NCBI GenBank assembly: GCA_004020645.1
Contig: SAQL01000013.1
Span: forward strand, 124,001-188,000
Length of the DNA: 64,000 nt
From: Mesorhizobium sp.
GTDB lineage: Bacteria; Pseudomonadota; Alphaproteobacteria; Rhizobiales; Rhizobiaceae
Reading direction: 5' to 3'
In this document: positions 45,149 to 52,718 of the stretch, in pieces
Position numbering within the stretch: the stretch's first letter is position 1
Layout: each line of letters starts with the position of its first letter
Made by a program: the position numbers and the translations under genes
Notes under the pieces: model-generated
The model's database searches: none
Told to the model about the DNA's origin: nothing
The model's input: only the letters and a program-made list of their open reading frames with translations

Positions 45149-45838
45149 ATGTTTTTTGACGCGCCGAAATTCAGGGATCGAACGGATGCGGGGCGCCAGC
45201 TTGCGGCCGCTTTGACTGGGTTCGCGGCAAGCAATCCACTGGTGCTGGCGTTGCCGCGTGGCGGAGTGCCGGTTGGCTTCGAAGTGGCGAAGGCACTCCG
45301 TGCCCGGCTCGACGTGCTGCTTGTGCGCAAGATCGGCGCGCCGGGCCATTCCGAATATGGCATCGGCGCGGTCGTCGACGGGGAGAATCCGCAGCTCGTC
45401 CTCAACGAGGAGGCGATGGCTTTGGTCCAGCCGTCAGACGAGTACGTCGAAGCAGAAAAACGGCGGCAACTTCTCGAAATCGAGCGCCGCCGAAACCTCT
45501 ATCTCGGCAGCAGACCTGCGGCTTCGGTCCTGGGCCGGACCGTCATCGTTGTCGATGACGGCATAGCGACCGGAGGCACGGTCAGAGTGGCGCTCAAGGC
45601 GCTAAGAAAGGATCGGGCCGCGCATGTTGTCTTGGCCGTTCCGGTAGCCCCCCAGGACACGCTGGACCTGATCAAAGCCGATGTGGACGAAGTGGTCTGT
45701 CTCGCCACGCCCGAGCCGTTTGTTGCGGTGGGCCGGTATTATAAGGATTTCGCGCAGACCGCGGACGCGGAGGTGATCCGGCTGCTTCATGAGGCAGAGC
45801 AATTCGAGAAAAAATCGTCGATGCGATCTGCCGGTTAA
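45149..45838 (+). CDS. Phosphoribosyltransferase domain protein
   Basis: A 229-residue type I phosphoribosyltransferase. LALPRGGVPVGFEVAKALRA and DVLLVRKIGAPGHSEYGIGA are typical of the stand-alone stress-associated group, and the PRPP-binding motif is VIVVDDGIATGGTVRVAL near residue 130. A charged segment with EAEKRRQLLEIERRRNLY sits between. ATG 45149 is chosen over an upstream frame. Relatives often lie in stress gene clusters beside dienelactone hydrolases; the substrate is unknown. Confidence 0.88.
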   Translation: MFFDAPKFRDRTDAGRQLAAALTGFAASNPLVLALPRGGVPVGFEVAKALRARLDVLLVRKIGAPGHSEYGIGAVVDGENPQLVLNEEAMALVQPSDEYVEAEKRRQLLEIERRRNLYLGSRPAASVLGRTVIVVDDGIATGGTVRVALKALRKDRAAHVVLAVPVAPQDTLDLIKADVDEVVCLATPEPFVAVGRYYKDFAQTADAEVIRLLHEAEQFEKKSSMRSAG

Positions 45839-45867
45839 CTCATCGCCGACAGCCGAAAGAGCACGCC

Positions 45868-46632
45868 ATGGCTAAGAAGGACCGACAACAGATGGAGATC
45901 GTCGAGCGCGGCGATATTTTCTTTCTCTATCGCCCCAGGGTGGGCGAAACCGATCCAGAAAGTCTTTCTGACGTGCAGCGCTTCTTCGTCGTGCTGCGGC
46001 CGGAGCACGCGAAGAAGGTGCGGCTTCTCGTCGTCGGGCGCAAGCGGCTGCCCGATGCGCATGAGCACGAGCGCAACTGGGGTTTCGTCAGCGCGATTGC
46101 GGGTTCCGCTGCCGCGTTGGAGAAGGACCTCCGCGAAGAAACGTATGACACCAAGACGCGCGGCCGGCAGCGTCTGCCTGCAGCACGCCCGGCGGGCGAA
46201 GGTCGTTATCTTGTCGCGCTGCTCAACGGACAGTTGCATCTCAGCTACGCACTCGAGCTTCCAGAGCGGCCATCCGAGGTGCAACGCGCCTTCAAGATCG
46301 CACCGCAGGCAAGCTTCGCGCTTTCGGTGAAGAATCCCGAAAAGCCCAGCCCTCCCGGTCTTGGATTGGAACAAGACCAGGAGCCGGATTATCCAGACAG
46401 GCTTCAGCGGGAGTTCCGCGGCCGCAGATTCGCTCGCGAGGACATAAAGCTGCTTGACGTGCAGGGCGCTGAATTCATCCTTGTCGGCGCTCGAACCGAT
46501 CCGGAAAAGGCCTACAATATCGACCTCGACGTCGAGAAAGAGGATGAGCGCCATTCAGAGATGCTGCGCGAACTCAAAATGACCAAATCGCGCCATCCGA
46601 TAGAACCGCTTTTCAGTGGCGAATGGGCCTGA
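45868..46632 (+). CDS. Conserved hypothetical protein
   Basis: A 254-residue soluble protein that I cannot assign to a family by motif. It contains ERGDIFFLYRPRVGETDPES near the start, then RFFVVLRPEHAKKVRLLVVG, RYLVALLNGQLHLSYALELP and FILVGARTDPEKAYNIDLDV. The even spread of such segments and its compact codon use support a real gene. It follows the phosphoribosyltransferase gene by 29 bases and probably shares its transcript. Confidence 0.75.
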   Translation: MAKKDRQQMEIVERGDIFFLYRPRVGETDPESLSDVQRFFVVLRPEHAKKVRLLVVGRKRLPDAHEHERNWGFVSAIAGSAAALEKDLREETYDTKTRGRQRLPAARPAGEGRYLVALLNGQLHLSYALELPERPSEVQRAFKIAPQASFALSVKNPEKPSPPGLGLEQDQEPDYPDRLQREFRGRRFAREDIKLLDVQGAEFILVGARTDPEKAYNIDLDVEKEDERHSEMLRELKMTKSRHPIEPLFSGEWA

Positions 46633-46707
46633 GCCCCACCGTCACCGTGCCCTCCCCTTGAGCTCGCCAGCACCCTCTGAAACGGCAGGCCGCGGCGGGT
46701 TAGCCCG

Positions 46708-46923
46708 TCAGTCCCGCAAACGATTGGTGGTGTGATCCTGGCGCTGCTCGGTCGCGACCTGCTTGGAATCCAGACCGCGTTCCTTCGTATGCTGGGCCTT
46801 GTCGCGGTTGGACAGGACTTGATTTTCTTCGAGCTTGTCCTTTGGGGTCGTGCTCATAGCGCCTGTACCGGAACCCTTCCCCCGTGAACCCGCTCCAATG
46901 TGCTTCTTGCTACCTTTTGCCAT
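46708..46923 (-). CDS. Small hydrophilic protein
   Basis: A 71-residue, Lys/Gly/Gln/Asp-rich protein without hydrophobic segments (starts MAKGSKKHIGAGSRGKGSG). It is probably disordered, like small stress-induced proteins of rhizobia. It follows the next gene by 16 bases in an operon driven by the promoter at 47350-47326. Confidence 0.6.
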   Translation of the reverse strand: MAKGSKKHIGAGSRGKGSGTGAMSTTPKDKLEENQVLSNRDKAQHTKERGLDSKQVATEQRQDHTTNRLRD

Positions 46924-46939
46924 AGGCTTGCTCCAATTC

Positions 46940-47185
46940 TTAGTCGTCGGGACGTTTCTTGTGATGAACGCTCTCCTGATTTTCTCCGCGAAGGATGTTG
47001 CGGTCGTCAGGGTCGACAAGGTTGGGAGTCTTGGACCTGATTTCCGATCCCTTGCGCAGCGCTTCACGTTCCGCAGCTGATCGCTTCAGGTCCGCTTCTG
47101 CGTCGAAATCCTTGCTAGCGCCCTTCGTGTTCTCCCGCTTTTCAATGATGCGCATTTGCTGCTCATGGGTCCTGCGTCCAGTCAT
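46940..47185 (-). CDS. Small charged hypothetical protein
   Basis: An 81-residue protein with many Arg, Lys, Glu and Asp residues (HEQQMRIIEKRENTKGASKD, SAAEREALRKGSEIRSKTPN). A GGAGG site lies just before ATG 47185. It is the first gene after a stress-type promoter. No domain is recognised; the predicted structure is helical or disordered. Confidence 0.6.
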   Translation of the reverse strand: MTGRRTHEQQMRIIEKRENTKGASKDFDAEADLKRSAAEREALRKGSEIRSKTPNLVDPDDRNILRGENQESVHHKKRPDD

Positions 47186-47325
47186 GGTTTCCTCCAATGT
47201 GCCTTGCATTCGATGCCCAAATCGCTGGCGTCAATCATCGACTTCCTGGTGTTTGCAGGGGCCACCGTCCTTACCGAAGCGGACCAATCGCGGGCCAGCG
47301 CGATCTGAGCATGTCTTATGGCGAT

Positions 47326-47350
47326 AATGGCAGGGCGGCGGGATCGTTCC
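47326..47350 (-). promoter_or_regulatory. EcfG-type promoter of two small-protein genes
   Basis: GGAAC at 47350-47346 and TT at 47327-47326 with 18 bases between. The start codon at 47185 is about 135 bases downstream, leaving a long leader. Confidence 0.5.
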
Positions 47351-47421
47351 GAAACGGCGGTCGAAATAAACTGTCCATCGCCCTTCGGCTCCGGCTGCTC
47401 ATCCACACCTGCCAAGATCCG

Positions 47422-47586
47422 TCAGTCTTTCTCCTCCTCGCGATACAGGCGCTCGGTCGCCCGCTCGCTCTCCCTGCGTTCTGCGGGACCGCGGCGGCGT
47501 CGCGTGAGGAGTGCGTAGGCGATCAGGATTGCCAGTATCAAGGGACCGCCTGCAACGACGAGCAACCACATGCTGTTCTCAAACAT
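47422..47586 (-). CDS. Small single-span membrane protein
   Basis: A 54-residue protein with one hydrophobic span (WLLVVAGGPLILAILIAYAL) followed by an Arg/Glu-rich tail. AAGGAG lies six bases before ATG 47586. An EcfG-type promoter starts about 20 bases upstream. It probably sits in the inner membrane with the charged tail inside. Confidence 0.65.
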   Translation of the reverse strand: MFENSMWLLVVAGGPLILAILIAYALLTRRRRGPAERRESERATERLYREEEKD

Positions 47587-47606
47587 GGCCATCTCCTTTC
47601 CTTCAC

Positions 47607-47632
47607 AACCGAGAAGGCGCCGAAACCGTTCC
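47607..47632 (-). promoter_or_regulatory. EcfG-type promoter of the small membrane protein gene
   Basis: GGAAC at 47632-47628 and GGTT ending at 47607 with 17 bases before the GGTT, close to the start at 47586. Confidence 0.55.
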
Positions 47633-47685
47633 TGGCTCAGCCGCCAATCGCCAATGTCTGCGATTGGCTGCCGACTCACCAAGCC

Positions 47686-47742
47686 TTCGTCATTCCCAGG
47701 GCGGAGGCAACGCGAAGCGGGGCATAGACCCTGGGATACGAA
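47686..47742. repeat. REP-like palindromic intergenic element
   Basis: Arms TTCGTCATTCCCAGGG (47686-47701) and CCCTGGGATACGAA (47729-47742) flank a GC-rich middle. Elements of this pattern, often beside CGTCATCC and CCTAGG or CCTGGG cores, recur in Mesorhizobium intergenic DNA from general knowledge. A second small hairpin (CCAATCG/CGATTGG) lies at 47644-47667. Confidence 0.55.
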
Positions 47743-47878
47743 GGGAGGTGTAGTTGCGAGCCCGCGAGCCCTGGCCTGAACCTCCAAACGCGGCCTCTTG
47801 CGGCGTTCTGCCAGGCAGAGGCTGAGGCCCCGCCTCTCAGGCAGCCGCAGCTCCTGTAACAACGGCTGCCGTTCCGAT

Positions 47879-47903
47879 GGAACATCCCGGCATCTCCATC
47901 GTT
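47879..47903 (+). promoter_or_regulatory. EcfG-type promoter of the TPP enzyme gene
   Basis: GGAAC at 47879-47883 and CGTT ending at 47903 with 16 bases between GGAAC and CGTT. About 90 bases lie between it and the start codon. Confidence 0.62.
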
Positions 47904-47996
47904 CGGCGACTGATCGCCGATGTCCGCGTCTGACGCCCCACGCCGCAGCGAGAGCTGCAGGCCCAGGACAAAAGCATACCAACACAGGAGGCAACC

Positions 47997-49742
47997 ATGC
48001 CCAACACTGCCGAGATCCTTGTCGACACATTGATCGCCTGGGACGTGCGCGTGATCTTCGGCCTGCCGGGGGACGGCATAAACGGCATCATGGAGGCACT
48101 GCGCACAAGGCAGGACAAGATCCGCTTCGTACAGGTGCGGCACGAGGAATCCGCGGCCTTCATGGCGACGGCCTACGCCAAATGGACCGGCAAACTAGGT
48201 GTCTGCCTCGCCACCTCAGGGCCAGGAGGCACTCATTTGCTCACCGGTCTTTACGACGCAAAACTCGACCAGGCGCCGGTCCTCGCCATAACCGGCATGC
48301 AATTCCACGACCTGATCGAGACGTTCACGCAGCAGGATGTGGATCTCACCCGTGTTTTCAGCGACGTCGCCATCTTCAACACGCAAGTGACCGACGCAGC
48401 GCATATGGAAAACGTTGCCGGCCTGGCCTGTCGTTCCGCGCTTGCGGGACGCGGCGTCTCCCATCTCTCGATAGCCAGCGACGTGCAGGAACAGACCTCG
48501 GCAAAGCGCTCGCCCCGCAACCTTCCAAGACACACGCCCGACCGGTGGTTCGAAGGAGACAAGCGACCCGACGAAGCCCAGCTCGCTCTTGCAGCTGACA
48601 TTCTCAACACAGCCTCAAAGGTGGCGATACTCGCCGGGCGCGGGGCGCTGCATGCCCAGGCCGAACTCGAGAGGACGGCGCAGCTCCTCGCCGCACCCGT
48701 CGCCAAGGCTTTGCTCGGCAAAGCCGTCCTGCCGGACGATCACCCGCACGTCGTGGGCGGAATAGGCATATTGGGCTCGCTGACCTCGCAGGAGATCATG
48801 GAGGAATGCGAGGCGCTGCTGATCGTCGGCTCGACCTTCCCCTACATCGAATACTATCCCAAGCCGGGCAAGGCGCGCGGCGTGCAGATCGACCGCAATG
48901 CAGAGCGCATCGGCCTTCGCCATCCCGTCGAGGCCGGCCTCGTCGGCGATGCGGCCCTCACGCTGCAGTTGCTCAACGAAAGGCTGAAGCCAAAGCAGGA
49001 CAGATCCTTTCTCGAAGATGCGCAGCAGAGGTTACAGCGCTGGCGCAAAATGATGGCCGAGGCGGAAAGCAGGGACGACGTGCCGCTCAAGCCGCAGCGC
49101 GTCGTCAAGGCATTCGGCGACCGAATGCCGGCCAATGCGATCCTGGCTAGCGATTCCGGTCAGAACACCGAACTTGCCGCCCGTCATATCGATATCAAGG
49201 CAGGACAGGATTTCGCCGTCTCCGGCTCGCTGGCATCGATGGCCTGCGGGCTGCCCTATGCGATTGCCGGCGGGATCGCCTTTCCGGGCCGGCCGATTTT
49301 CGCGGTTGTGGGCGATGGCGGGCTGGCAATGCAGCTTGGCGAATTTTCAACGGCCGTGCGTTACAAGATTCCGCTCAAGCTCCTGGTGATCAAGAACAAC
49401 ATGCTCAATCAGATCGCCTGGGAGCAGATGATGTTCCTCGGCAACCCGCAATTTGCCTGCGAACTCCAGCCGATCGATTTCGCTTTGGCCGCTGAAGCCA
49501 TGGGTGGCATCGGCTACAGCGTCACCCGGCCTGAGGACGTCGACGGGGTCCTTGATGCCGCGTTTGCCGCGGAAGGTCCGGTCATCATAGAGGCGGTCGT
49601 CGACGCGTTTGAACCCATGCTGCCGCCGCGCATGCCGGACGAATATCGCAAGAACATGCGCACAGCGCTGCGGCAAACGCCAGGCCGTAAGGAAATCGAA
49701 GCAAACCTCGCTCGGGAGCCGCTGAAGACAATGATGGGCTGA
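47997..49742 (+). CDS. Thiamine-pyrophosphate enzyme, pyruvate-oxidase-like
   Basis: A 581-residue TPP-dependent enzyme with three domains: PYR-binding N-terminal (FGLPGDGINGIMEAL, VRHEESAAFMATAYAKWTG with the catalytic Glu), a central Rossmann domain, and the PP domain (AVVGDGGLAMQLGEF with the metal motif, then LLVIKNNMLNQIAWEQM). The layout resembles pyruvate oxidase PoxB and acetolactate synthase; many soil bacteria induce such genes under stress. A strong AGGAGG precedes the ATG. The exact reaction is uncertain. Confidence 0.9.
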   Translation: MPNTAEILVDTLIAWDVRVIFGLPGDGINGIMEALRTRQDKIRFVQVRHEESAAFMATAYAKWTGKLGVCLATSGPGGTHLLTGLYDAKLDQAPVLAITGMQFHDLIETFTQQDVDLTRVFSDVAIFNTQVTDAAHMENVAGLACRSALAGRGVSHLSIASDVQEQTSAKRSPRNLPRHTPDRWFEGDKRPDEAQLALAADILNTASKVAILAGRGALHAQAELERTAQLLAAPVAKALLGKAVLPDDHPHVVGGIGILGSLTSQEIMEECEALLIVGSTFPYIEYYPKPGKARGVQIDRNAERIGLRHPVEAGLVGDAALTLQLLNERLKPKQDRSFLEDAQQRLQRWRKMMAEAESRDDVPLKPQRVVKAFGDRMPANAILASDSGQNTELAARHIDIKAGQDFAVSGSLASMACGLPYAIAGGIAFPGRPIFAVVGDGGLAMQLGEFSTAVRYKIPLKLLVIKNNMLNQIAWEQMMFLGNPQFACELQPIDFALAAEAMGGIGYSVTRPEDVDGVLDAAFAAEGPVIIEAVVDAFEPMLPPRMPDEYRKNMRTALRQTPGRKEIEANLAREPLKTMMG

Positions 49743-49761
49743 CTGCAGGTTCCCTGGCGGG

Positions 49762-50076
49762 TCAGCCCCTGACGTAGGCGCCTGGCTGGCGGCGGCTCTT
49801 CGGAGCCTTAGCGTCCTTGGAACGCTCAGCGATCGACGGGCCGGCGCCGGATGTCTTTTCGGTCGCGGCACTGGGCGTGGACTGCCGGGGCGGGTTCTGC
49901 CCTTCGGACTGACGGGTCTTGTCCTCCACCTCGTCCTTCGACCGTGTCAGGCCCATCCCGCCGGCAGGCTTCTTGTTGGCGGCCGCCTCTTGGGAGAATT
50001 GATCCGACGCGTCCGCATCTTTCTTGGCCGGGTACTTGGTCGCACCATGTTCGTAACGGGTCTCGTTTTCAGTCAT
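49762..50076 (-). CDS. Small hydrophilic, low-complexity protein
   Basis: A 104-residue protein rich in Lys, Ala, Ser, Glu and Pro (TENETRYEHGATKYPAKKDA at the start, ending PKSRRQPGAYVRG), probably disordered. ATG 50076 has GGAGAA upstream. It resembles small stress-related rhizobial proteins in composition only. It converges with the TPP gene. Confidence 0.55.
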   Translation of the reverse strand: MTENETRYEHGATKYPAKKDADASDQFSQEAAANKKPAGGMGLTRSKDEVEDKTRQSEGQNPPRQSTPSAATEKTSGAGPSIAERSKDAKAPKSRRQPGAYVRG

Positions 50077-50231
50077 GGCGTTCTCCGTGCCTCCTGCATT
50101 GCGGTTGATCAGTTCCAGGCTCCAACTGCCGCTTGCACTCCAGACGGACGCTATATGCGACGCGTGCAGGACCGCACCGTCAAACGGACGAGGCTGCCGA
50201 TATTCGGCGACGCTCAGGCGTCCTCCGTCAG

Positions 50232-50483
50232 TCAGGCCTCTTGCCATGGCGTGTGAATGATATCGGCGCCCGGCTGCTCGTCGAACAGGACCGCGCAGCC
50301 GCGCTCCAGCGCCACCGGCGACAGGGCGTTGGCCACGATTTCGTCCGGCGAGATGAAATCCCCGGTCAGCACGCGTAACTCTTCCACGGCTTTGGCCATC
50401 GACACCAATCGCCCTACGGCGCGGTCGGTCGTGCAGGCGTCGATGACGGAAACGAGATCGATCATTTCGAAGTGACCCATCAT
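50232..50483 (-). CDS. Hypothetical protein
   Basis: An 83-residue protein with a helical start (FEMIDLVSVIDACTTDRAVG) and an acidic middle (LTGDFISPDEIVANALSP). Two adjacent ATG codons (50483, 50480) follow GGAGG. A promoter of exact EcfG consensus lies 35 bases upstream, which supports it as a real gene. No family recognised. Confidence 0.6.
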   Translation of the reverse strand: MMGHFEMIDLVSVIDACTTDRAVGRLVSMAKAVEELRVLTGDFISPDEIVANALSPVALERGCAVLFDEQPGADIIHTPWQEA

Positions 50484-50517
50484 AGGCCTCCGCAAACAGC
50501 GTCCCTTCGCGGCTATG

Positions 50518-50543
50518 AACGTCGCAGCGATCAACAATGTTCC
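50518..50543 (-). promoter_or_regulatory. EcfG-type promoter
   Basis: GGAAC at 50543-50539 and CGTT at 50521-50518 with 17 bases between, an exact consensus, driving the gene at 50483. Confidence 0.65.
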
Positions 50544-50622
50544 CCGGCCTGGTCAAACGGAGGCGAGCTTTCCGAACTTTGCCGCCAACGAATCGGCTTC
50601 AAGCGCAGTGCATGCTGCTAAT

Positions 50623-51444
50623 TTAGGCCGGGTCTATCGCGTCCTTGAGCTTGCTCAGGAATGCCACCAGAGCATCCTCCGGTCGATCGGCTTCCTCGGT
50701 CAGCATGTCGATGCCCCAGCGTCCGAGGACCGCTTCCTGGACGACGCTCGGTTGCGGCATGAAGACGAACGATTTCGGACGATTCTTCTCATAACCGGAC
50801 CGCCGCCAGGTTTCCCAAAGCCGATACAGCAACAGACGGATGTTCATGTCGGACATGCTGTAGCCGATGAACAGGATGGTGCGCCCCAGTGCGTCGGCAC
50901 GAAACTTCACGTCCAATGGCGACTCGAACGAGAGCCGCTCGAAATAGTCGGATTCCGCCAGAACCAGCGATGCGTCGTCGTCGAAATCGCCGTGGTATTT
51001 GATGATCTGAGTTACCTCATCGCTCGCCTTGGCGATGTCCTTCGCATTGGCCACTTTTACGAACGGACGGTCGTGGATTTCGAACGCAACCTCAAGGTTC
51101 CGATCATAGTTGGTGGTGTAGATGATCGGGAAATCGAGTGACACGATCAGCTCGTGGATCGCCGATCCCTTCACTTTTTCCCGCGAGACACTCCATTCGC
51201 GATCCATCCAGCTGCGCAAGGGGCCGATACTCCCATGCTTCAGCCGGTAATATTCGGCAAGAGCCTGGTAGCTGGGTTCAGGCATATCCACCATGTCGCG
51301 GTCGAGGCCGAGTTCATCCTCCATATGCTCAATGAGCTTCTCCCAGGACGGCAGGCCGACGCTCATCGACACCCCTGCTCCAACGAACAGGATCGCTCGT
51401 CGCTCTTTCACCGATTGAGCCAGTTGCTCGAGTGCAGACGGCAT
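50623..51444 (-). CDS. SIR2-like domain protein
   Basis: A 273-residue protein made of a SIR2-like domain: ILFVGAGVSMSVGLPSWEKL (GAGVS at 22-26), IIYTTNYDRNLEVAF near 107, IKYHGDFDDDASLVL near 148, and FIGYSMSDMNIRLLL near 200. ATG 51444 is preferred to a longer frame from 51570 that includes a tandem repeat. In defence systems such domains degrade NAD; this one stands alone, without a nuclease or helicase beside it, and has a stress-type promoter. Its role could be NAD consumption under stress. Confidence 0.85.
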   Translation of the reverse strand: MPSALEQLAQSVKERRAILFVGAGVSMSVGLPSWEKLIEHMEDELGLDRDMVDMPEPSYQALAEYYRLKHGSIGPLRSWMDREWSVSREKVKGSAIHELIVSLDFPIIYTTNYDRNLEVAFEIHDRPFVKVANAKDIAKASDEVTQIIKYHGDFDDDASLVLAESDYFERLSFESPLDVKFRADALGRTILFIGYSMSDMNIRLLLYRLWETWRRSGYEKNRPKSFVFMPQPSVVQEAVLGRWGIDMLTEEADRPEDALVAFLSKLKDAIDPA

Positions 51445-51473
51445 AGCCAACTCACCAGGCAATGAACCAACAC

Positions 51474-51498
51474 AACTGCGAAAGGCGTCCTCTGTTCC
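51474..51498 (-). promoter_or_regulatory. EcfG-type promoter of the SIR2 gene
   Basis: GGAAC at 51498-51494 and TT at 51475-51474 with 18 bases between; 30 bases to the ATG at 51444. Its position supports the shorter start. Confidence 0.55.
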
Positions 51499-51522
51499 GG
51501 AGAGGCCCGGATCACCGCCAAG

Positions 51523-51576
51523 TCTGTTCAGAAAATCGGGTGTGTTCAGCAAACGGGGTGTGTTCAGCAAATCAGG
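51523..51576. repeat. Three tandem 18-bp units
   Basis: Three copies of an 18-base unit (consensus TGTGTTCAGCAAAYSRGG) lie between the divergent SIR2 and small-membrane-protein genes, directly between their two promoters. The first copy is the most diverged. Confidence 0.8.
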
Positions 51577-51584
51577 CGCAGACT

Positions 51585-51609
51585 GGAACCGCTGAGGCAG
51601 ATCGAAGTT
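51585..51609 (+). promoter_or_regulatory. EcfG-type promoter of the small membrane protein gene
   Basis: GGAAC at 51585-51589 and TT at 51608-51609 with 18 bases between, some 18 bases before the ATG at 51627, leaving a very short leader. Confidence 0.55.
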
Positions 51610-51626
51610 TGGTTGTCAGGGAGACT

Positions 51627-51953
51627 ATGATGGCCGGAGAACGAGATCAGACGCCCGCCAATGCGAGAGGCGATACTCAGGCCGGGGCGACGCAGGATAA
51701 GACCCCGGGGTTCGACCCTGCCGCCGCACCCGAAGAGACCGACGCCGAAGCGGCGGATGTGCCGAATCCCGCCGCCGAGGCTCGTCCACGGCGACAGCCA
51801 GAGTTCACCAATGAAGCAAGCTTCGCCAATGCGATGCGGCCGGTGGAAAGCAAGCCTGGTCTTCAGCCTGGCAAAAACTGGCCGGTGCTGGTGATTGCCG
51901 CAGTCGTTCTCATTGCGGCCGCGGTCTTCGTGATAGCGGCCATGCTGCGCTAG
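51627..51953 (+). CDS. Small protein with C-terminal membrane anchor
   Basis: A 108-residue protein. Residues 1-80 are Ala/Pro/Glu/Thr-rich and probably disordered; the C-terminus is one hydrophobic span (WPVLVIAAVVLIAAAVFVIA) followed by Met-Leu-Arg. Two adjacent ATG codons (51627, 51630) follow AGGGAG; the second has the better spacing. The design is that of a tail-anchored inner-membrane protein. Function unknown. Confidence 0.65.
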   Translation: MMAGERDQTPANARGDTQAGATQDKTPGFDPAAAPEETDAEAADVPNPAAEARPRRQPEFTNEASFANAMRPVESKPGLQPGKNWPVLVIAAVVLIAAAVFVIAAMLR

Positions 51954-52215
51954 CGAGTAGGTTTCCAGAGCTTATTGGCCCCTGAACATGAAGCGGGCAC
52001 AGATATACGTGAGCCATCCCCCGTGAACTTTCGTGAGGATCTGGCCGGATCCCCGGGCTGCCATGTCACGCCCCGAAAGCATAGCTCAGTTCGGTGAGCG
52101 CCGTGATGAACCTAGCCGATCTTGCCGAAGAACCAGCCGATGATGCCGCAGGGTAGATGCCGAACAGCGCCGAGACCATCACGTGGATGGCACCCAAATA
52201 AATCGACTCGCCATT

Positions 52216-52677
52216 TCACAAACCACTCATGATCAGTTTCCCGACCGCCAACTCGCTCGGGAAATAGCCGCTGTATTTGGGCAAGCTATCGGGCATGTCC
52301 AGCACACGACGGTGATAGAATATATCCATGCGAACCGCCGGCAGACGGGCCTCGGGCTCGAAATTGCTGGCCGGGATGAACATCACCTTGAATGGCCCGA
52401 CGCCCGCAACCTCCACAACGGGCTTGCCGCAAGTCCGGCAGACCCCGCGATTGAAGTTCGGCAGCGGACGGTATTTCTTGAATGAGATATTGCCGGCGTT
52501 TTTCAGCACGATATCCTTGGCGCGAACGGCGACCACATCCGCGAACGGTTTGCCGTTGAACGCCTGACAGATCAGGCAGTGGCACCGGAACCTGGCTTTC
52601 GGCGACGTAAGCACCTCGAACGAGCAAGCGCTGCATTCGCATGAGCCGCGTAGCGGTGACAACGTGTCGGTGGTCAT
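52216..52677 (-). CDS. GFA family protein
   Basis: A 153-residue GFA/CENP-V-fold zinc protein: GSCECSACSFEV near residue 10, RFRCHCLICQAFNGKPFADV near 28, and RGVCRTCGKPVVEV near 77 supply the Cys ligands. ATG 52677 has AGGAG nine bases upstream. It lies 41 bases after the aldehyde dehydrogenase gene on the same strand, so they may share a transcript and act on related aldehydes. Confidence 0.82.
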   Translation of the reverse strand: MTTDTLSPLRGSCECSACSFEVLTSPKARFRCHCLICQAFNGKPFADVVAVRAKDIVLKNAGNISFKKYRPLPNFNRGVCRTCGKPVVEVAGVGPFKVMFIPASNFEPEARLPAVRMDIFYHRRVLDMPDSLPKYSGYFPSELAVGKLIMSGL

Positions 52678-52718
52678 GTGCGGATGCTCCTGAGCTTGTT
52701 TTAATGACGGCATGCTGG

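Noticed and set aside
50112..50116. GGAAC on the minus strand before the 104-residue protein gene
   Set aside because: No TT at 18 or 19 bases, so it does not fit the stress promoter pattern.
50623..51444. SIR2 gene as part of a known anti-phage system
   Set aside because: No adjacent nuclease, helicase, Argonaute or HerA gene; the context is a stress regulon.
51954..52215. Membrane-protein-like fragments on the minus strand (for example GIIGWFFGKIG)
   Set aside because: Only short pieces in different frames; too weak to call a pseudogene.
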